From assembly GCF_024868665.1 (NCBI RefSeq), contig NC_079894.1:9826276-9890275 (forward strand): a stretch of 64,000 nt of DNA, in the 5' to 3' direction. Under the pieces are notes generated by a model, which was given only the letters and a program-made list of their open reading frames with translations, made no database searches and was not told the DNA's origin. The position numbers and the translations under genes were made by a program. The number at the start of each line of letters is the position of its first letter. Position 1 is the stretch's first letter. Source of the DNA: Triplophysa rosa. Taxonomy: Eukaryota > Chordata > Actinopteri > Cypriniformes > Nemacheilidae. Positions 20,301 to 32,490 of the stretch are shown here, in pieces.

Positions 20301-21310
20301 TAGTTTTAACAAAACTGTTTAGTAAAAAAGAGTATTTCAAGAGTCTTTTGTATACTGTAATCATTTTTAGCCGTGCAAAGGCCTGTGTTAAGAACAGATC
20401 AAATTCAAGTTAAAAGGAATATAGCGCATGAGTTGTTTAGACTCCTTTTTGTAATTTTGGGGCTTGGCTGCCCCCATGCTTGATCATGTTAGTGGCCAGG
20501 ATATTTCTCAATTCACCCTTTGTGTTCAATAGAAGCAAGAAAGTTACACGTTTGGAACAACATGAGGGTGTATTATTACATTTAGGGTCAACTATGTCTT
20601 AAAAAGTTTGATTTCTTCATAGATTTGATTTATATTTTTGTTAGGAAGTTGGTTTTTAAGGCTGTATCTTAATATTGGAAAAACAGATGAACCAAAAATA
20701 AATTACTAAAAAGTTTAATAATGGTAGTAAAAAGATAGGGAAATTCAGCAGTAAAATATAAGAGGAATAGACTGACTGGAAGTGTAAACAAACATTAAAC
20801 CAAACCTTTCCCACTCGCAACACGTTGCAAAAAGTTGACTTAAATATCTGCAACATGTAAAGATGGGGTGGGGGCAGATTCTGAAATGAAAACACATTTT
20901 ACACAGAAGCAGCATTGAGTTTGAGCTCACTCTCTGCACTTAGGTGTATATGAAGGGCAGATCTCTGAAATGTTATAATGACCTGAGTCAGAGTGAAGAA
21001 CAGTAGGCCACTGTCTGCTCCAACATAGCTCCTCCCACCCAACTAACAACTTAACCTGATTGGCTCAATAAACTGTGTGTGATGTCATCCACTGCCTAGG
21101 TCATGGTACCAAGTGTTGCACTCACAAGTGTCGTTTTCTTAATACCTTATAAAATATACCTTAATATATTAGTCAATATTCACTGTTAGTTTAGCATTTG
21201 ACAATCTGCATTACAGTGTATTTTGTATATCCTCCACTGATGTATACATCCTATAATTATTAGCAATACCAGTTACAGACAGTTGTACAGTTTGTTGGAC
21301 CGTAATTTAA
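17332..21310. other. Long AT-rich non-coding stretch
   Basis: No supported exons. A MITE end (AAAGGGATAGTTCACC) appears at 19551 without a clear partner. A short element with TACCGTAAAAA and GTTACGGTACATTACTGTAA motifs lies around 19025-19180. A block resembling the GATGCGACGCG repeats (also at 22440-22570 and 55755-56095) lies near 18835-18960. If 17121-17331 belongs to col15a1, this is part of its first intron. Confidence 0.4.
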
Positions 21311-21460
21311 CATTTATGCATTTGGCAGACGCTTTTATTTATCCAAAGTGACTTACATCGCATTGTACTATACATTTTTGTTTCTGACTATGTGCAATCC
21401 CTTGGGATTGAACCCGAGACCTTTGCGTTGCTAGCGCCATAACCACTGAGCCACAGGAAA
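21311..21460 (-). repeat. tRNA-derived V-SINE (DANA/HE1-like), minus strand
   Basis: Read on the minus strand: a tRNA-like head with A box TGGCTCAGTGG and B box GGTTCAATCCC, then the vertebrate V-SINE core CACTTTGGATAAATAAAAGC and CTGCCAAATGCATAAATG. This arrangement is typical of teleost V-SINEs. The precise subfamily is not determined. Confidence 0.82.
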
Positions 21461-22060
21461 GCTGGATGGTAATTGGATGGATGCTGCTCTTAAATGAAGG
21501 AAGGTAAAGAATGGAAACAATTAGTAAGACAAAAGGCCAGAAAACACAATCTGACATCAAGTACGCAGTCGTCCTTATGTCGCAGCAAAACCAGACTAAA
21601 AAGCCTTTGGAGTGTGATTTTGATTTAATGTGGCTAAGCACTGTTTTTGTTCACCCACAAAGCCTCCTTAATTTTGCTAATTGATTAGTGAACCCCGGTT
21701 TCTGTCAGTTTCTGTTATTCCGCTTGCTCTGATGATAATCCCTCAATAATCCATCAGTGGACACGACGCACCTTCAAACTGCTGCCAAACCCAGTGCAAG
21801 GATCCCATTCTTTTAAGAGCTGTAGTCTTCATTTGTTTTCACAATTATATGAAACTTTTTGTTGTGTGGTTTTAGAGGCTCGGCTTGAATGAAGAAGCAG
21901 GTCTTAAACGGCATGTTCTGTTACTGACCACTAGAGAGAGCTGAAGGATCACATTCTGCTCGTTCTGTTCTGCACATGGGTTCATGAACTTGAACATTCA
22001 GAAAAAAGGTACAAAACTTCACTTTTTGAAGTACAATTGCTGTCATAGGGGTGGTATTTA

Positions 22061-22356
22061 TAAAGGGATAGTTCACCCAAAAATTAAAATGTTGTAATTT
22101 GGTAATCTTGTCATTTCCGCAGAACACAAAAGAAGATATTTTGAAGAATGTTGGTAAACGAACATTGACTTGAACTGATTTTGTGTTGGTGGAATAGAAT
22201 GGGTAAAAATGGGTACCGCGTTTTTTTTGGTTACCACCGTTTTTCAGAATTGTCTTCTTTTGTGTTCTGCAGAAGAAAGAGTCATACAGGTTGAAATGAC
22301 TTGAGGGTGAGTAAATGATGACAGAATTTTCATTTTTGGGTGAATTATCACTTTAA
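22061..22356. repeat. Foldback MITE, TTCACCCAAAAAT family
   Basis: It begins TAAAGGGATAGTTCACCC and ends GGGTGAATTATCACTTTAA. It has internal AACACAAAAGAAGATATTTT and its inverse. Confidence 0.82.
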
Positions 22357-22712
22357 GGTATCCTTTTTGTACCTCTAATGGTACAAAAGATAAAATGATG
22401 TACCTTTTTGGGTACAGCCCTAAGGACCTGTTGTGTACCTTTACACCGCATCTACACCGGACGAGGCGGAACGCGACAAGACAAAAGAAACCAAACCCAC
22501 TATAATTGAAAATATTGTCCACACTGGATGCGACGCGATGCGCTGGTCGCATCCAGTGTACACGGTGTTAGGGTACAGTTATATGTTTTGTTCCCCTTGA
22601 AACAAAATTGTACCTTCACACTATGTAGGTTATTTCTGCCAATGCTAACTAATATGGAAAACTGATTAAATTATAAAATAAATACATTTTAGGTGTTCTC
22701 AAAATGTCAATG

Positions 22713-22930
22713 TACACTGTAAAAAATGAACAGTTGGATCAACTTAAAAAAGGTACTTGAATTGGTAACACTTAAAAAATTAAGTTGGTCCCACTTAAAT
22801 TTCCTAACTATCAAAAGTCACCATCATGGTGATCGTGTTTCCTTGAGTTGGGCTCTTGACTTTTATATGTTGATTATTTGCTGTGCTGTAACTGTGTGCT
22901 TTTAAAGTACATTTGTTATGGCAATAAAAC
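22713..22930. repeat. ACTGTAAAAA-ended MITE, copy 1
   Basis: It contains GTTGGATCAACTTAAAA, TTGGTAACACTTAAAAAA and CACCATCATGGTGATC. A copy in the opposite orientation lies at 29495-29727. A shorter related trace is in the hAT element near 9845-9905. Confidence 0.75.
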
Positions 22931-22977
22931 GAGAAATGGATCAAATAGTGTTGATTCTTGGTCATTGAAATCACCAT

Positions 22978-23315
22978 CATATTTTGAATATGAAAGTGAT
23001 GAGGGAGGCGGGACGAGAGCCGTGAGGCGGGGCTGGTGGCGTGAGTGATAGTGGGAATCAGCTGTGCGCACACCGGTCCCGCATGTCTCACGGAGGAGAT
23101 CAGGAGCATAAGAGGACGAGTGACAGGACTACGGACGAGAGAGGACCGGGCCCGGACATGTTAAGTTTTATTTATGTTTGTGTGGCCGGCAGTCTACCAT
23201 GAGGTGGCTGTCGGCCCTTTTACTTCCGTGTTATTGTTTGTTTATTTTGATTAAAGTTTGTGAATGTTCGCCGGTTCCCGCCTCCTTCCTTCCCTATTTT
23301 GAACTGTATTACAAT
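22978..23315. repeat. GC-rich repeat block, possibly a solo LTR
   Basis: GC-rich compared with its surroundings, with GATTAAAGTTTG (a polyadenylation-like motif) before a CCGCCTCCTTCCTTCCC tail. It appears to interrupt the MITE sequence around it. I cannot find a target duplication, so the LTR interpretation is weak. Confidence 0.35.
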
Positions 23316-23447
23316 GAACATTTTAGATCATTAGGACATTATATTTGATTGTATTTTAATGTCTAAAATGATTTGTGAAAACAGAATGCAAATAAAACCT
23401 TTAACTGTAGTAGAGTTTAGAATCACACAGTCACATCTATTAGTGTA

Positions 23448-23605
23448 TGAATCTCAACAATGGTGACAATCAACAAAAGAAAGCTTCATGCTGCAATGCA
23501 TGCTGGGTAACATCATAGTACAAAACTCATTCATGATTCCCAGCATGCATTGCGGTTGATCTGTTAATCTGAATTATTTTGATGGTTGTCACCATTGTTG
23601 AGATT
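23448..23605. repeat. Palindromic repeat related to 9505-9625
   Basis: CTCAACAATGGTGACAATCA at left and TTGTCACCATTGTTGAG at right, with CAATGCATGCTGGG repeated internally in inverted form. Same family as the copy at 9505-9625. Confidence 0.75.
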
Positions 23606-23720
23606 TATACACAGATTCTTGATGTCTGTGTGTGTCTAAACGCTGCTGTAGTTTACAGCTTTATTTGCGTCCAGTTTCACTTTTCACGGATATTTTTAGA
23701 CATCAGAATGCAATCAAACT

Positions 23721-24260
23721 ATCAGAATCAGAATCAGAATCAGAAGAGCTTTATTGCCAAGTGTGCTTGCACACACAAGGAATTTTCTTTGGTGTTGGAA
23801 GCTTCTAGTACAGACATTCAACACAATGACAATACAATATAATTCGATTTACAGTCTAAAAGATTCTAAATTGTGCATATATAAAATAAAGACTATTTTA
23901 CAGAAAATGGGGGATAATAACATATAAGAGACATTGTACAGGGTAGTATATAGTAGAATAAACATATTAACAGATTGTATGTACACTTGTGCAAATGGAT
24001 AATTTAGTAAGTAGAGGTAGTGTTATATACATGTATACATAAGATGTAGATATAATAAGGCACAGTAGTGCACACTATAGGAGTAGTGGAAGTGGAATAT
24101 TGCTCTTAAGGAGCAGTTATCTGTTTAGGAGGGAGATTGCCTGGGGGAAGAAGCTGCTTCTGTGTCTGGAAGTCCTGGTGTTTGGTGCTCTAAAGCGCCG
24201 GCCAGAGGGCAGCAGATCAAAAAGTTTGTGTGCTGGGTGTGTGGAGTCAATGATGATATA
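23721..24260. repeat. Retroelement-like fragment starting with (TCAGAA)n
   Basis: It starts ATCAGAATCAGAATCAGAA and runs through AGAGCTTTATTGCCAAGTGT to GCCAGAGGGCAGCAGATC. This layout is familiar from the ends of fish non-LTR retrotransposons. I cannot assign the family with certainty. Confidence 0.55.
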
Positions 24261-25194
24261 CTACACTATATTTTTTCTATGAAGGTATTTCAGTAGCAAA
24301 ACTTGAGAGCTTGTACATCTTAAATTGAAAACTTGTAAATTAAGTATTTGTACTTGTATGCTAAAATGTACACTCGCAGCCCCAATGTGAAAACCCGTAA
24401 AGTAAATATCTGAAGTTGAATGTAGATTTGCACCCGTAAACAATAATCACAAACCTGTGTTCTGAGTTTAAAGCTGCAGACAAATAGACCCAAATGTATA
24501 AAATGGCATTTGCAAAAATAAATCGACAGGCACAAATGTGTAGTGCACATTTGTACTTACTCATAGATTCAGATTCGCAGTGCAACCACAAATAGGCATC
24601 TACAACCTCTCAAACTGTCACTGCAGTTTCAAATCTTCCCGCCTTGACTTTTGCTACTACTTTCGCAGTAATATGGAGGACTAAACCTGCAAAAATTATA
24701 AATAAATAAATGTATAAATAAATAAATATATAAACGAATAAATGTAATAATATGAAAATAAATAAAGGAATGAATGGTTTGATAAAACAAAATAATTCGT
24801 TTTAGCTATTATTGATCTTAGCTTTAACTTTTCTTTTCATTTTTTAAATTGATTTATTATTTTTTGTGTCCATTTTTTAATTATTTTTAATTATTATTAT
24901 TTTTTATTTTTAGATTATTTTATTTATCATTTCCTTTTATTTTTACATTTATTTATTTATACGTTTATTTATTTTTATATTTATTTATTATCGCATGTAT
25001 TTATTTCCACTTTTATTTATTTATTCTTGAATTTATTCTTACTTTTCTGTGTCTTGTATGATAATTAGATGGGTTGGTCTTGCCTACTATTGGTTCAGCT
25101 AGATTGAAGCGTTTGATCGATTACTCTTGACTTGTTTTGGACTAACGTCACGTCACTCACTGATCGTTTGCTTCGTGTATAACGTTAAGTAACT

Positions 25195-25326
25195 ATGGCG
25201 GGCGCACAATTAGCTAGAGAGTTACAGCATTTAGCCAATGAAGTCGATAACCATGCATCAAATGACTGTGTGTCATTTAGATTAGGTGCGTTATTGATGA
25301 TTTATTACAGATTGACGGCGAGATAA
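25195..25326 (+). pseudogene. Broken transposon coding start, left arm
   Basis: It opens with MAGAQLARELQHLANEVDNH, the same start as the right-arm copy. The bases after TTTAGATTAGGTGCG are altered relative to the right arm (one base lost), which shifts the frame. Further on, about 30 bases present in the right arm are missing. It is a decayed partner of 25971-26318. Confidence 0.7.
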
Positions 25327-25579
25327 ATGACAAAGTTCTTCAAAATCTGTGCGAGTCAGGGGTGCTAAGGTGGTGACCAAGTTCCGGTTACAGGTCCTCT
25401 GCCAAAGAGGTGCATGAACGACCTCAGCAGATTCGTCGATTCTGAAAGCACAAGACGACTTGATATTAAGATGTCTAATAAACACAGACTTTCTTGTTAC
25501 ATGATTTTGACATTCTTGTTAAGATTGCAAATTATTGGTATGATCGCCCGTAACGGCTGAAGCGAGGTGAAAAAATAAA

Positions 25580-25660
25580 TAAAGCGATTTGACACGGGAT
25601 TCGTACCCATACAATAAAGCGAGGCAGCGTGTCACTACGGTAACAATCACACTAAGCTAT
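25580..25660 (-). repeat. tRNA-like sequence in the spacer of the inner element
   Basis: On the minus strand an A-box-like TAGCTTAGTGTGATTG is followed about 40 bases later by a B-box-like GGGTACGAATCCCG. It resembles a tRNA-derived SINE head more than a functional tRNA gene, because I cannot fold a complete cloverleaf by eye. Confidence 0.4.
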
Positions 25661-25970
25661 TTCGCAATGCTAGCTGCTGCGGATCTTTGCAATAATATCA
25701 AGATGTCACACAACAATATGCAGCTGGATGAATCAAGGGAATATGCCCGTTTTAACTTGTGACCTCTGTGTTATTTATCTCTTATGGAATGTAGTTTACG
25801 AGTACCGTTTAGTAACCACGTCTTTTTAGAAGGAATGGTTTCCATTTGATGGCCCCTGTAGTGAAAGAACGATGCTCATTACTACCGTGTTAACTTGTGA
25901 CTTAAGTTCACTATGTCTCAATTCATTTACATTATGTTACATCATGTTACATTAAATCTTTACGCTTTTT

Positions 25971-26318
25971 CTAACCGAAAGGCTGCTTATAACTATCACT
26001 TTGACAAAGCGTTAGCTTGCGACTTCGGTTTACAAGCTCATCTGTGTAGTTAAACCTTATTACATTTTGTGCTTTATGATTTTCACCAGTTGAACTGTAA
26101 CGCCACCATAGCATAGCACCCTCTGACTCGCACAGACTTTGAATGTGCTGCAAAGAGGCTAACAACCGAGGGAGAACTTTGTCATTTATCTCGCCGTCAA
26201 TCTGTAATAAATCATCAATAAGTGCATCTAATCTGAATGACACACAGTCATTTGATGCATGGTTATCGACTTCATTGGCTAAATGCTGTAACTCTCTAGC
26301 TAATTGTGCGCCCGCCAT
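25971..26318 (-). pseudogene. Transposon protein N-terminal fragment, right arm (115 codons)
   Basis: Reads MAGAQLARELQHLANEVDNH and later FRLDALIDDLLQIDGEIND, then HIQSLCESEG: a helical, acidic N-terminal region like those preceding integrase-type domains in some fish transposon proteins. From about residue 70 the sequence no longer looks coding-like and it ends without any catalytic domain. It is the 5' end of a transposase-type gene kept in a non-autonomous foldback element, not a host gene. Family assignment is from memory and unverified. Confidence 0.6.
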
Positions 26319-27684
26319 AGTTACTTAACGTTATACACGAAGCAAACGATCAGTGAGTGACGTGACGTTAGTCCAAAACAAGTCAAGAGTAATCGATCAA
26401 ACGCTTCAATCTACGCTGAACCAATAGTAGGCAAGACCAACCCATCTAATTATCATACAAGACACAGAAAAGTAAGAATAAATACAAGAATAAATAAATA
26501 AAAGTGGAAATAAATACATGCGATAATAAATAAATATAAAAATAAATAAACGTATAAATAAATAAATGTAAAAATAAAAGGAAATGATAAATAAAATAAT
26601 CTAAAAATAAAAAATAATAATAATTAAAAATAATTAAAAATGGACACAAAAAATAATAAATCAATTTAAAAAATGAAAAGAAAAGTTAAAGCTAAGATCA
26701 ATAATAGCTAAAACGAATTATTTTGTTTTATCAAACCATTCATTCCTTTATTTATTTTCATATTATTACATTTATTCGTTTATATATTTATTTATTTATA
26801 CATTTATTTATTTATAATTTTTGCAGGTTTAGTCCTCCATACGATAAACCCGTTGCAAAACTAACTTGTGCACTTGAAAGCTCAGAGGCGAGAGAAAGAA
26901 CGGCATTTGATGACGTCTGTAGCTGAGCCACACCGCCCCCTAATGGTTGGGAAAATCACAATGAAAGGAGTTTTTTAAATCACTAATACAGTACTTAATT
27001 TAAGATGAAACTCTAAATCAATAAATACATTTTCCGTAACAAAAATACTACTTACGGCCTCTTTTTGACTTTAAATTAACTTTTCTATTTTATTCTCTTT
27101 TCTATTTACTGCAGTATATCTTTGTTCTATGTTTGTCCTTTATTATATATTTATTGCTTTTCTACCCCATCTGCAAAATATATTTTTTTTACAGGTACAT
27201 AGGCTACTGAATGACAATAAAGATATTGAATCTGATAAGGGTGGTGTATAAATTAGCAACCTAATTAACAACCTAACTTAGCTGAAGCAATTTCGCTGAT
27301 GATAATGAGCAAAATTAAAAACAGAAAATGTACAGTCAGCCTGTCATTGTGTAAGGCTCCTATATCAGAATCAGTTCTTGTATAACACTGAAGAGGTTTA
27401 TTCGGCAATAACAACCGACTGGATGCATTATCCTGCGGCTAGTAATTATCACATGAGAAAATAATTGTACACTAAATATTGATTAAATATGTTTAAGCTC
27501 ATCTGTTAAAAATCCAAACCTTCCATGAGAAAAAAAACTTCCAGGTAAACCCACAACCCCAATACTGTAGGCTATATGGTGGCATTGCACAGTCCTGCAT
27601 ACAATTTCTGTTCATTTTCAATGTCTTTACATATTGAAAATAACAAAAAATATAAAAAAGTAGAAATAGCTTAAAAGTGCAATA

Positions 27685-27775
27685 AGTAAGGAATAATTGA
27701 CGACGGGCCCCTCGGGTGTGCATTAACTTTCGATAATTGAAAGGACCGGAGTCAATTATTCCGCTTATACCACGG
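27685..27775. repeat. Small palindrome GGAATAATTGA in the loop of the outer element
   Basis: GGAATAATTGACGACGGG on the left and GAGTCAATTATTCC on the right form an imperfect inverted repeat. A related phrase (AATAATGCACACCCGTCG) occurs at about 28508-28525. Probably a further small MITE in the loop. Confidence 0.45.
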
Positions 27776-29494
27776 TCACAACACCACAAGACGTTGTTCC
27801 GATACCACAAGACGTTGTTACGATGTTTTATCTCAAGACATTTGTATGGTATTTGTCCCGGAATGCACTTGCTGGTAGGACTAATTTCTTACGCATCTCA
27901 TCTGAAGGCGTTTCTTGAGCTGCATATGCAGTTTTCCGAGAACGAGAGGAAGACAGACAGTGCACGTGCACACGCGTTTGCTTCACTGAGGGTGTAAAGA
28001 CAAGTATCTATATTTGATTTGTTTTCTTCGTATTTAACACCCCTGTCGTATAAGAAAAGTATTAAGAGAAAAAAGTGACATGGAGGTTTCTGCGCCAGCT
28101 GCGGTTCTCGCAGTGGCTTAGAAAGCTTTCTGCTGTGTGTTTTAAGTCCCGTTTACCCATTCCACAGACGAATTTAACATGTTGTTGTTGTTGTTGTTAT
28201 TTTTGTGCTTCGTGTTTTATCTTTAACCCGCTGATTGTGTCATGTAGTTTGCCGTTACCTTTGATACACGCTTTAGTTTTTCGTCTGAACAGTCCTGTAC
28301 AGTGCTCTCGCCATTGTTGTTCAAATGTTCATGCTGTCCATAAATATTAATAGTTATTTCTTCTCAGACAATGGAATTTGCCTGTCACTTTGTCTTGTTA
28401 AATACATATTCACTGGTGGACAGTAGGCTAAACTTGGCGAAGTGATATGGAACTGTAACGCGGTCAGCAGACCTGGAACACCTTCATAGGTGTGCGTTTA
28501 ACTGAAAAATAATGCACACCCGTCGAACGTTCGTCAGCCAATCAGAATGAAGCATTCAACAGCCCCGTGGTATGATGGTCAATAATACATTATAACTAAA
28601 AGAAATAATAATTCTCAAGGGTTAGGCTATAGAATCATGTTGAACTGTGTAAATGTACATTTTTATATAGTATATCAATGAACATTATAGTATACATAAC
28701 GGAAAATGTAGTCAGCCTGTCGTTATATTTTAAAACAAACAATAGTACACAACGGATTATCGATAGTATACAGAATGATATCATTAAAATACATTACGAA
28801 ATGATATATATACAAGATAGTATATAAGTCATGGAATAGTTATACATGATAGTATACATAAGTGTGATGGTTTCGCTTTAGTTGAAAACTGTTTTATTTA
28901 AACATTATTTAAACTATTATTTGCTAGATCCTTTCATTGTGATTTTTCCAGCCATTAGGGGGCGGTGTAGCTCAGCCACATGACGTCATCAAATGCCGTT
29001 CTTTCTCTCGCCTCTGAGCTTTCAAGTGCACAAGTTAGTTTTGCAACGGGTTTATCGCGAAAGTAGTAGCAAAAGTCAAGGCGGGAAGATTTGAAACTGC
29101 AGTGACAGATTTGAGAAGTTGTAGATGCCTATTTGTGGTTGCACAGCGAATCTGAATCTATGAGTAAGATTTGTGCCTGTCGATTTATTTTTGCAAATGC
29201 CATTTTATACATTTGGGTCTATTTGTCTGCAGCTTTAAACTCAGAACACAGGTTTGTGATTATTGTTTACGGGTGCAAATCTCGACATTCAACTTCAGAT
29301 ATTTACTTTACGGGTTTTCACATTGGGGCTGCAAGTGTACATTTTAGCATACAAGTACAAATACTTAATTTACAAGTTTTCAATTTAAGATGTACAAGCT
29401 CTCAAGTTTTGCTACCGAAATACCTTCATATTCTTTCAGCAGCACAGCACACAATCTAGACGAGCAGTGAATCAATCTACACAATGATGCCAAT

Positions 29495-29727
29495 TTCAAC
29501 AGCCAACAACACTTGTTATGATTCCCATTGGCATTATCATAACAAATGTACTGTAAAAGCACACAGTTACACCACAGCAATAAAATGTACTTATAGTCCA
29601 GGGTCAAGAGTCCAACTCAAGGAAACACTGATCACCATGATGGTGACTTGGACCAACTTAATTTTTTTAAGTGTTACCAATTGAAGTCATGTTTTAAGTT
29701 GATCCAACGGATCACTTTTTACAGTCT
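29495..29727. repeat. ACTGTAAAAA-ended MITE, copy 2 (inverted)
   Basis: Reverse-oriented relative of 22713-22930, with GATCACCATGATGGTGACTT and AACTTAATTTTTTTAAGTG. It begins just outside the outer foldback element. Confidence 0.75.
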
Positions 29728-30882
29728 TGTCAGCTGGGAATTTTAAGTTGGACCAATTTGGACCATTTGGACTCATTTTTTTTTAAGTTGATCAATTTTT
29801 ACAGTTCATATTTGACTGCTGTGCCCCAGTGTCACAATATGGGCGTTGTGAGGTTGAAAGCAGACAAAATATGTTTTCCCTGTAATAGTTCTGGCTTTTT
29901 TAGAAGCAACAGAATTGTAAGGAATATAATTACGTCTAGCACTTAATTCTGTTTATAGCTCTTAATTGTAGATCTGGCATTTGGAGGACAGTCCTGTCTA
30001 ATTGCTCTATTAGGCATAATGCATTCGCATGAAGGCTACGACTTCTAATTGAGACTGTTCTATAGACTAGAAGTTCACAGGATTGCACAGCTGATGGCTT
30101 TTGACAATAAACCAATTACTGGATGTTTAAGTGGGCAGTGCTGAGGTACCGGAGGGGGAATATTGTTTCTCCTGCTTAACCTTCATAGATGCAAAGAGCT
30201 CCTGAACTCAGTGTATCTAAAGGCCACATGATACACATTTATTCTCAAAAATGTGACTCTCACAATTACCTGTACATATACTCAGCAGGATGTTTGAGAC
30301 TTTCTGGGGTGAAAGGGAATTTAGATACAGTACATCAGATTGGTAAATGATGCAGATGCAGGATATGTTTAGTGAGGGCAGAAGGGCAGCTTATCCTTCA
30401 GTTACAAGTGAATTGTTTGGCCATGTTCGATGTTGGAATATTTTTTAAAAACCTTTCAGTCTTTGTGTATTTCTGCTTTGACAAATAGACTCGTACACAC
30501 TCAAAAATAAGACTCTAGAAACGTATGCAATCAAATTGAATACACTCACCCATGGATGAGAACAGGCTTGTCTTTGTCACAGTATTGATGTGTTCTGATC
30601 ACTGATATGTGAAAAGTTGGCTGATGATTTTGGCTCGGTACTTATGTGCCCTCATTTCCATGCTTGTGGAGTGCAAATCAGAGTTTTCCCATATTACTGG
30701 ATGTGGGGACCGTATGACTATCCCTCACACAATAGGCTAATATAAATAAAACAGTACTGAATACAGTCATATAATTTGCCTAGAATGTTAAAAAACTATA
30801 TTATTTGAGGTTACATATATTTACATACAGGCAGGGTTTTTCCTGGCTCAAAATGAGGCGGAAGTGGTGCCATCCTGATCTT

Positions 30883-30918
<36 letters not shown>

Positions 30919-31715
30919 GCACACACACGCACACACACACACACACACACACGTAGGCCTACCGTACCTTTAAGTGGCTTAACCAAAGTGACTTTGACAT
31001 ATTAAAAGTTCTAATAAAATTAGATACTTAATAATTGTCATTTTTTATATAAAACATAATTTTATTAAACCAAACAGAAATGTTTTTTATCATTTCAACT
31101 AACTTTTCAGCCCACAATATCCAACTGAATTAACCAGTCTTTCTAAATGAGCAAAGCTCATTCACATCTTGCGTTGTCTGTGGTTCACTTTAAATGATTC
31201 AAGGATCTCTTATATTCGCTAGTGACTGAAAAGTTCAATAGTTTAAATGAATCGGTTCAAATGAGTCATTCGTGTGCGAGTCGTTCTGAACGCAATGTGC
31301 GTTCATACTGGCGAACTCGCTGTGTACAGTATACGCTGATTCAACGATCCAACTGCACAGCTAAAGACATTACAATGATGTACGTCATGTTAATTTAATA
31401 AATTTCAAGAAATTAAACGTAGTTGGATGCAAAACAAACAGCCGTGAAACACAGGCTGACTCTTGTTCTGCAACTCTTTTTAGCGCCTCAGTGTGCGGAT
31501 AACGAAACAGCGCCTCCACTGTGGCGTAATGTCGCAACTGCAGTTATAAATGACAGGCTGTTAAACGCACGCAGCATTTCTTGTGAAGACTCACAACATA
31601 GTTTTGGGGAGAGCCTGAGGCGGAACGACATTTGGCGGAGGAGGCCGCCTACAATTTCTCTATGCAGGAAAAACGTTATAAGACTAAATAACGATTGACA
31701 CAAAATGACCCTGTC
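29728..31715. other. Non-coding stretch with a CA microsatellite
   Basis: Apart from the dinucleotide run at 30885-30952, no gene, splice pattern or recognised transposon is seen. Confidence 0.4.
30885..30952. repeat. (CA)n microsatellite
   Basis: A 68-bp tract of alternating AC with a few G-for-A interruptions (ACGCACGC). The reading frames on both strands here are artefacts of the repeat. Confidence 0.95.
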
Positions 31716-32441
31716 CAGGGCCCATATTCATGAAAAATCCTATCGCAAAGAGTTGCTCCTAGTGACAAAATTCTAAGAAAATTCTTAGAAATGTGGGCGT
31801 TTCCCCTTAGAATTACAGAAAAGATCCTAGTAAAGAAGAAAGTAATTCATAAAGCATCTTAACCCTTAAAAGAGCTCTTAAGGTCCAAAATTTTAGGAGT
31901 AGCGAGGAGGACTTTTAAGAGACTTAAGAGTTTCTTTAGCAGCAGAGAAAATGGACGAAACACGAAAAGTGAGAAGAAATGTGTTGCAATGCATGACAAT
32001 TTCCATATTACTTTTAAGGTTTATCAGTTTTTTTATTTTTATAGTTTTTTTGTGTGTTCAACTTTTGTTTACCTTGGTTTTGGTTTTCTTGTATAGCTGC
32101 TTTGATGCAATGCAAATTGTAAAAGCGCTATAAAATAAAATGACATTGAATTGAATGACAGTGAGTTAATAAGACACAACACATTAGATGTTTGTGACCG
32201 ATCCTATTAGAGACACGCTAACATCTCCAAAACAGCGCAGAAATGCCATAGCGCCAGAAATCACTACATTAAAATATTTAGCAACTGGAGAAATGCAGCT
32301 ATGCAGCAGAAATGATTTCTTCTATAGTGATCACACAAATAATTACAGCACTTACAGAGACTTATTGTGTCACTGTTCATTTTCTATCAAATACGTTGAC
32401 ATTAACAGCATGGTAAATAAAAAAATAAAGAATATATGTGT

Positions 32442-32490
<49 letters not shown>

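Larger units (their letters stand above)
24672..26841. mobile_element. Inner palindromic transposon, 2.17 kb, IS3EU-like features
   Basis: Perfect inverted ends TATGGAGGACTAAACCTGCA. Flanks CAGTAA (24666-24671) and CGATAA (26842-26847) look like a 6-bp target duplication with two changes; the matching site in the intact outer arm reads CGATAA once. The long arms (about 24672-25365 and 26110-26841) first hold an (ATTT)n-rich block, then a promoter-like stretch, then the start of a coding frame, one per arm and facing inward. The spacer is 25366-26109. Six-base duplications and TAT ends are what I recall for eukaryotic IS3EU elements; that classification is inference. Confidence 0.8.
24278..29430. 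mobile_element. Outer foldback transposon (about 3 kb plus a 2.2-kb insertion)
   Basis: The ends are TATGAAGGTATTTC and its inverse GAAATACCTTCATA. Inverted arms of about 500 bp: left 24278-24671 continued at 26848-26966; right 28935-29430. The loop is 26967-28934. The left arm is broken by the inner element (24672-26841); the right arm is uninterrupted. Flanks TTTTTC and TTCTTT are similar but do not prove a target duplication. End sequence and design resemble the inner element, so the two are probably relatives. No complete transposase frame is seen. Confidence 0.82.

Noticed and set aside
25971..26318. 115-codon minus frame as a host gene
   Set aside because: It lies in one arm of a palindromic transposon and has a broken twin in the other arm.
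30801..31005. His-Thr and Val-Cys rich frames on both strands
   Set aside because: Artefacts of the CA microsatellite.
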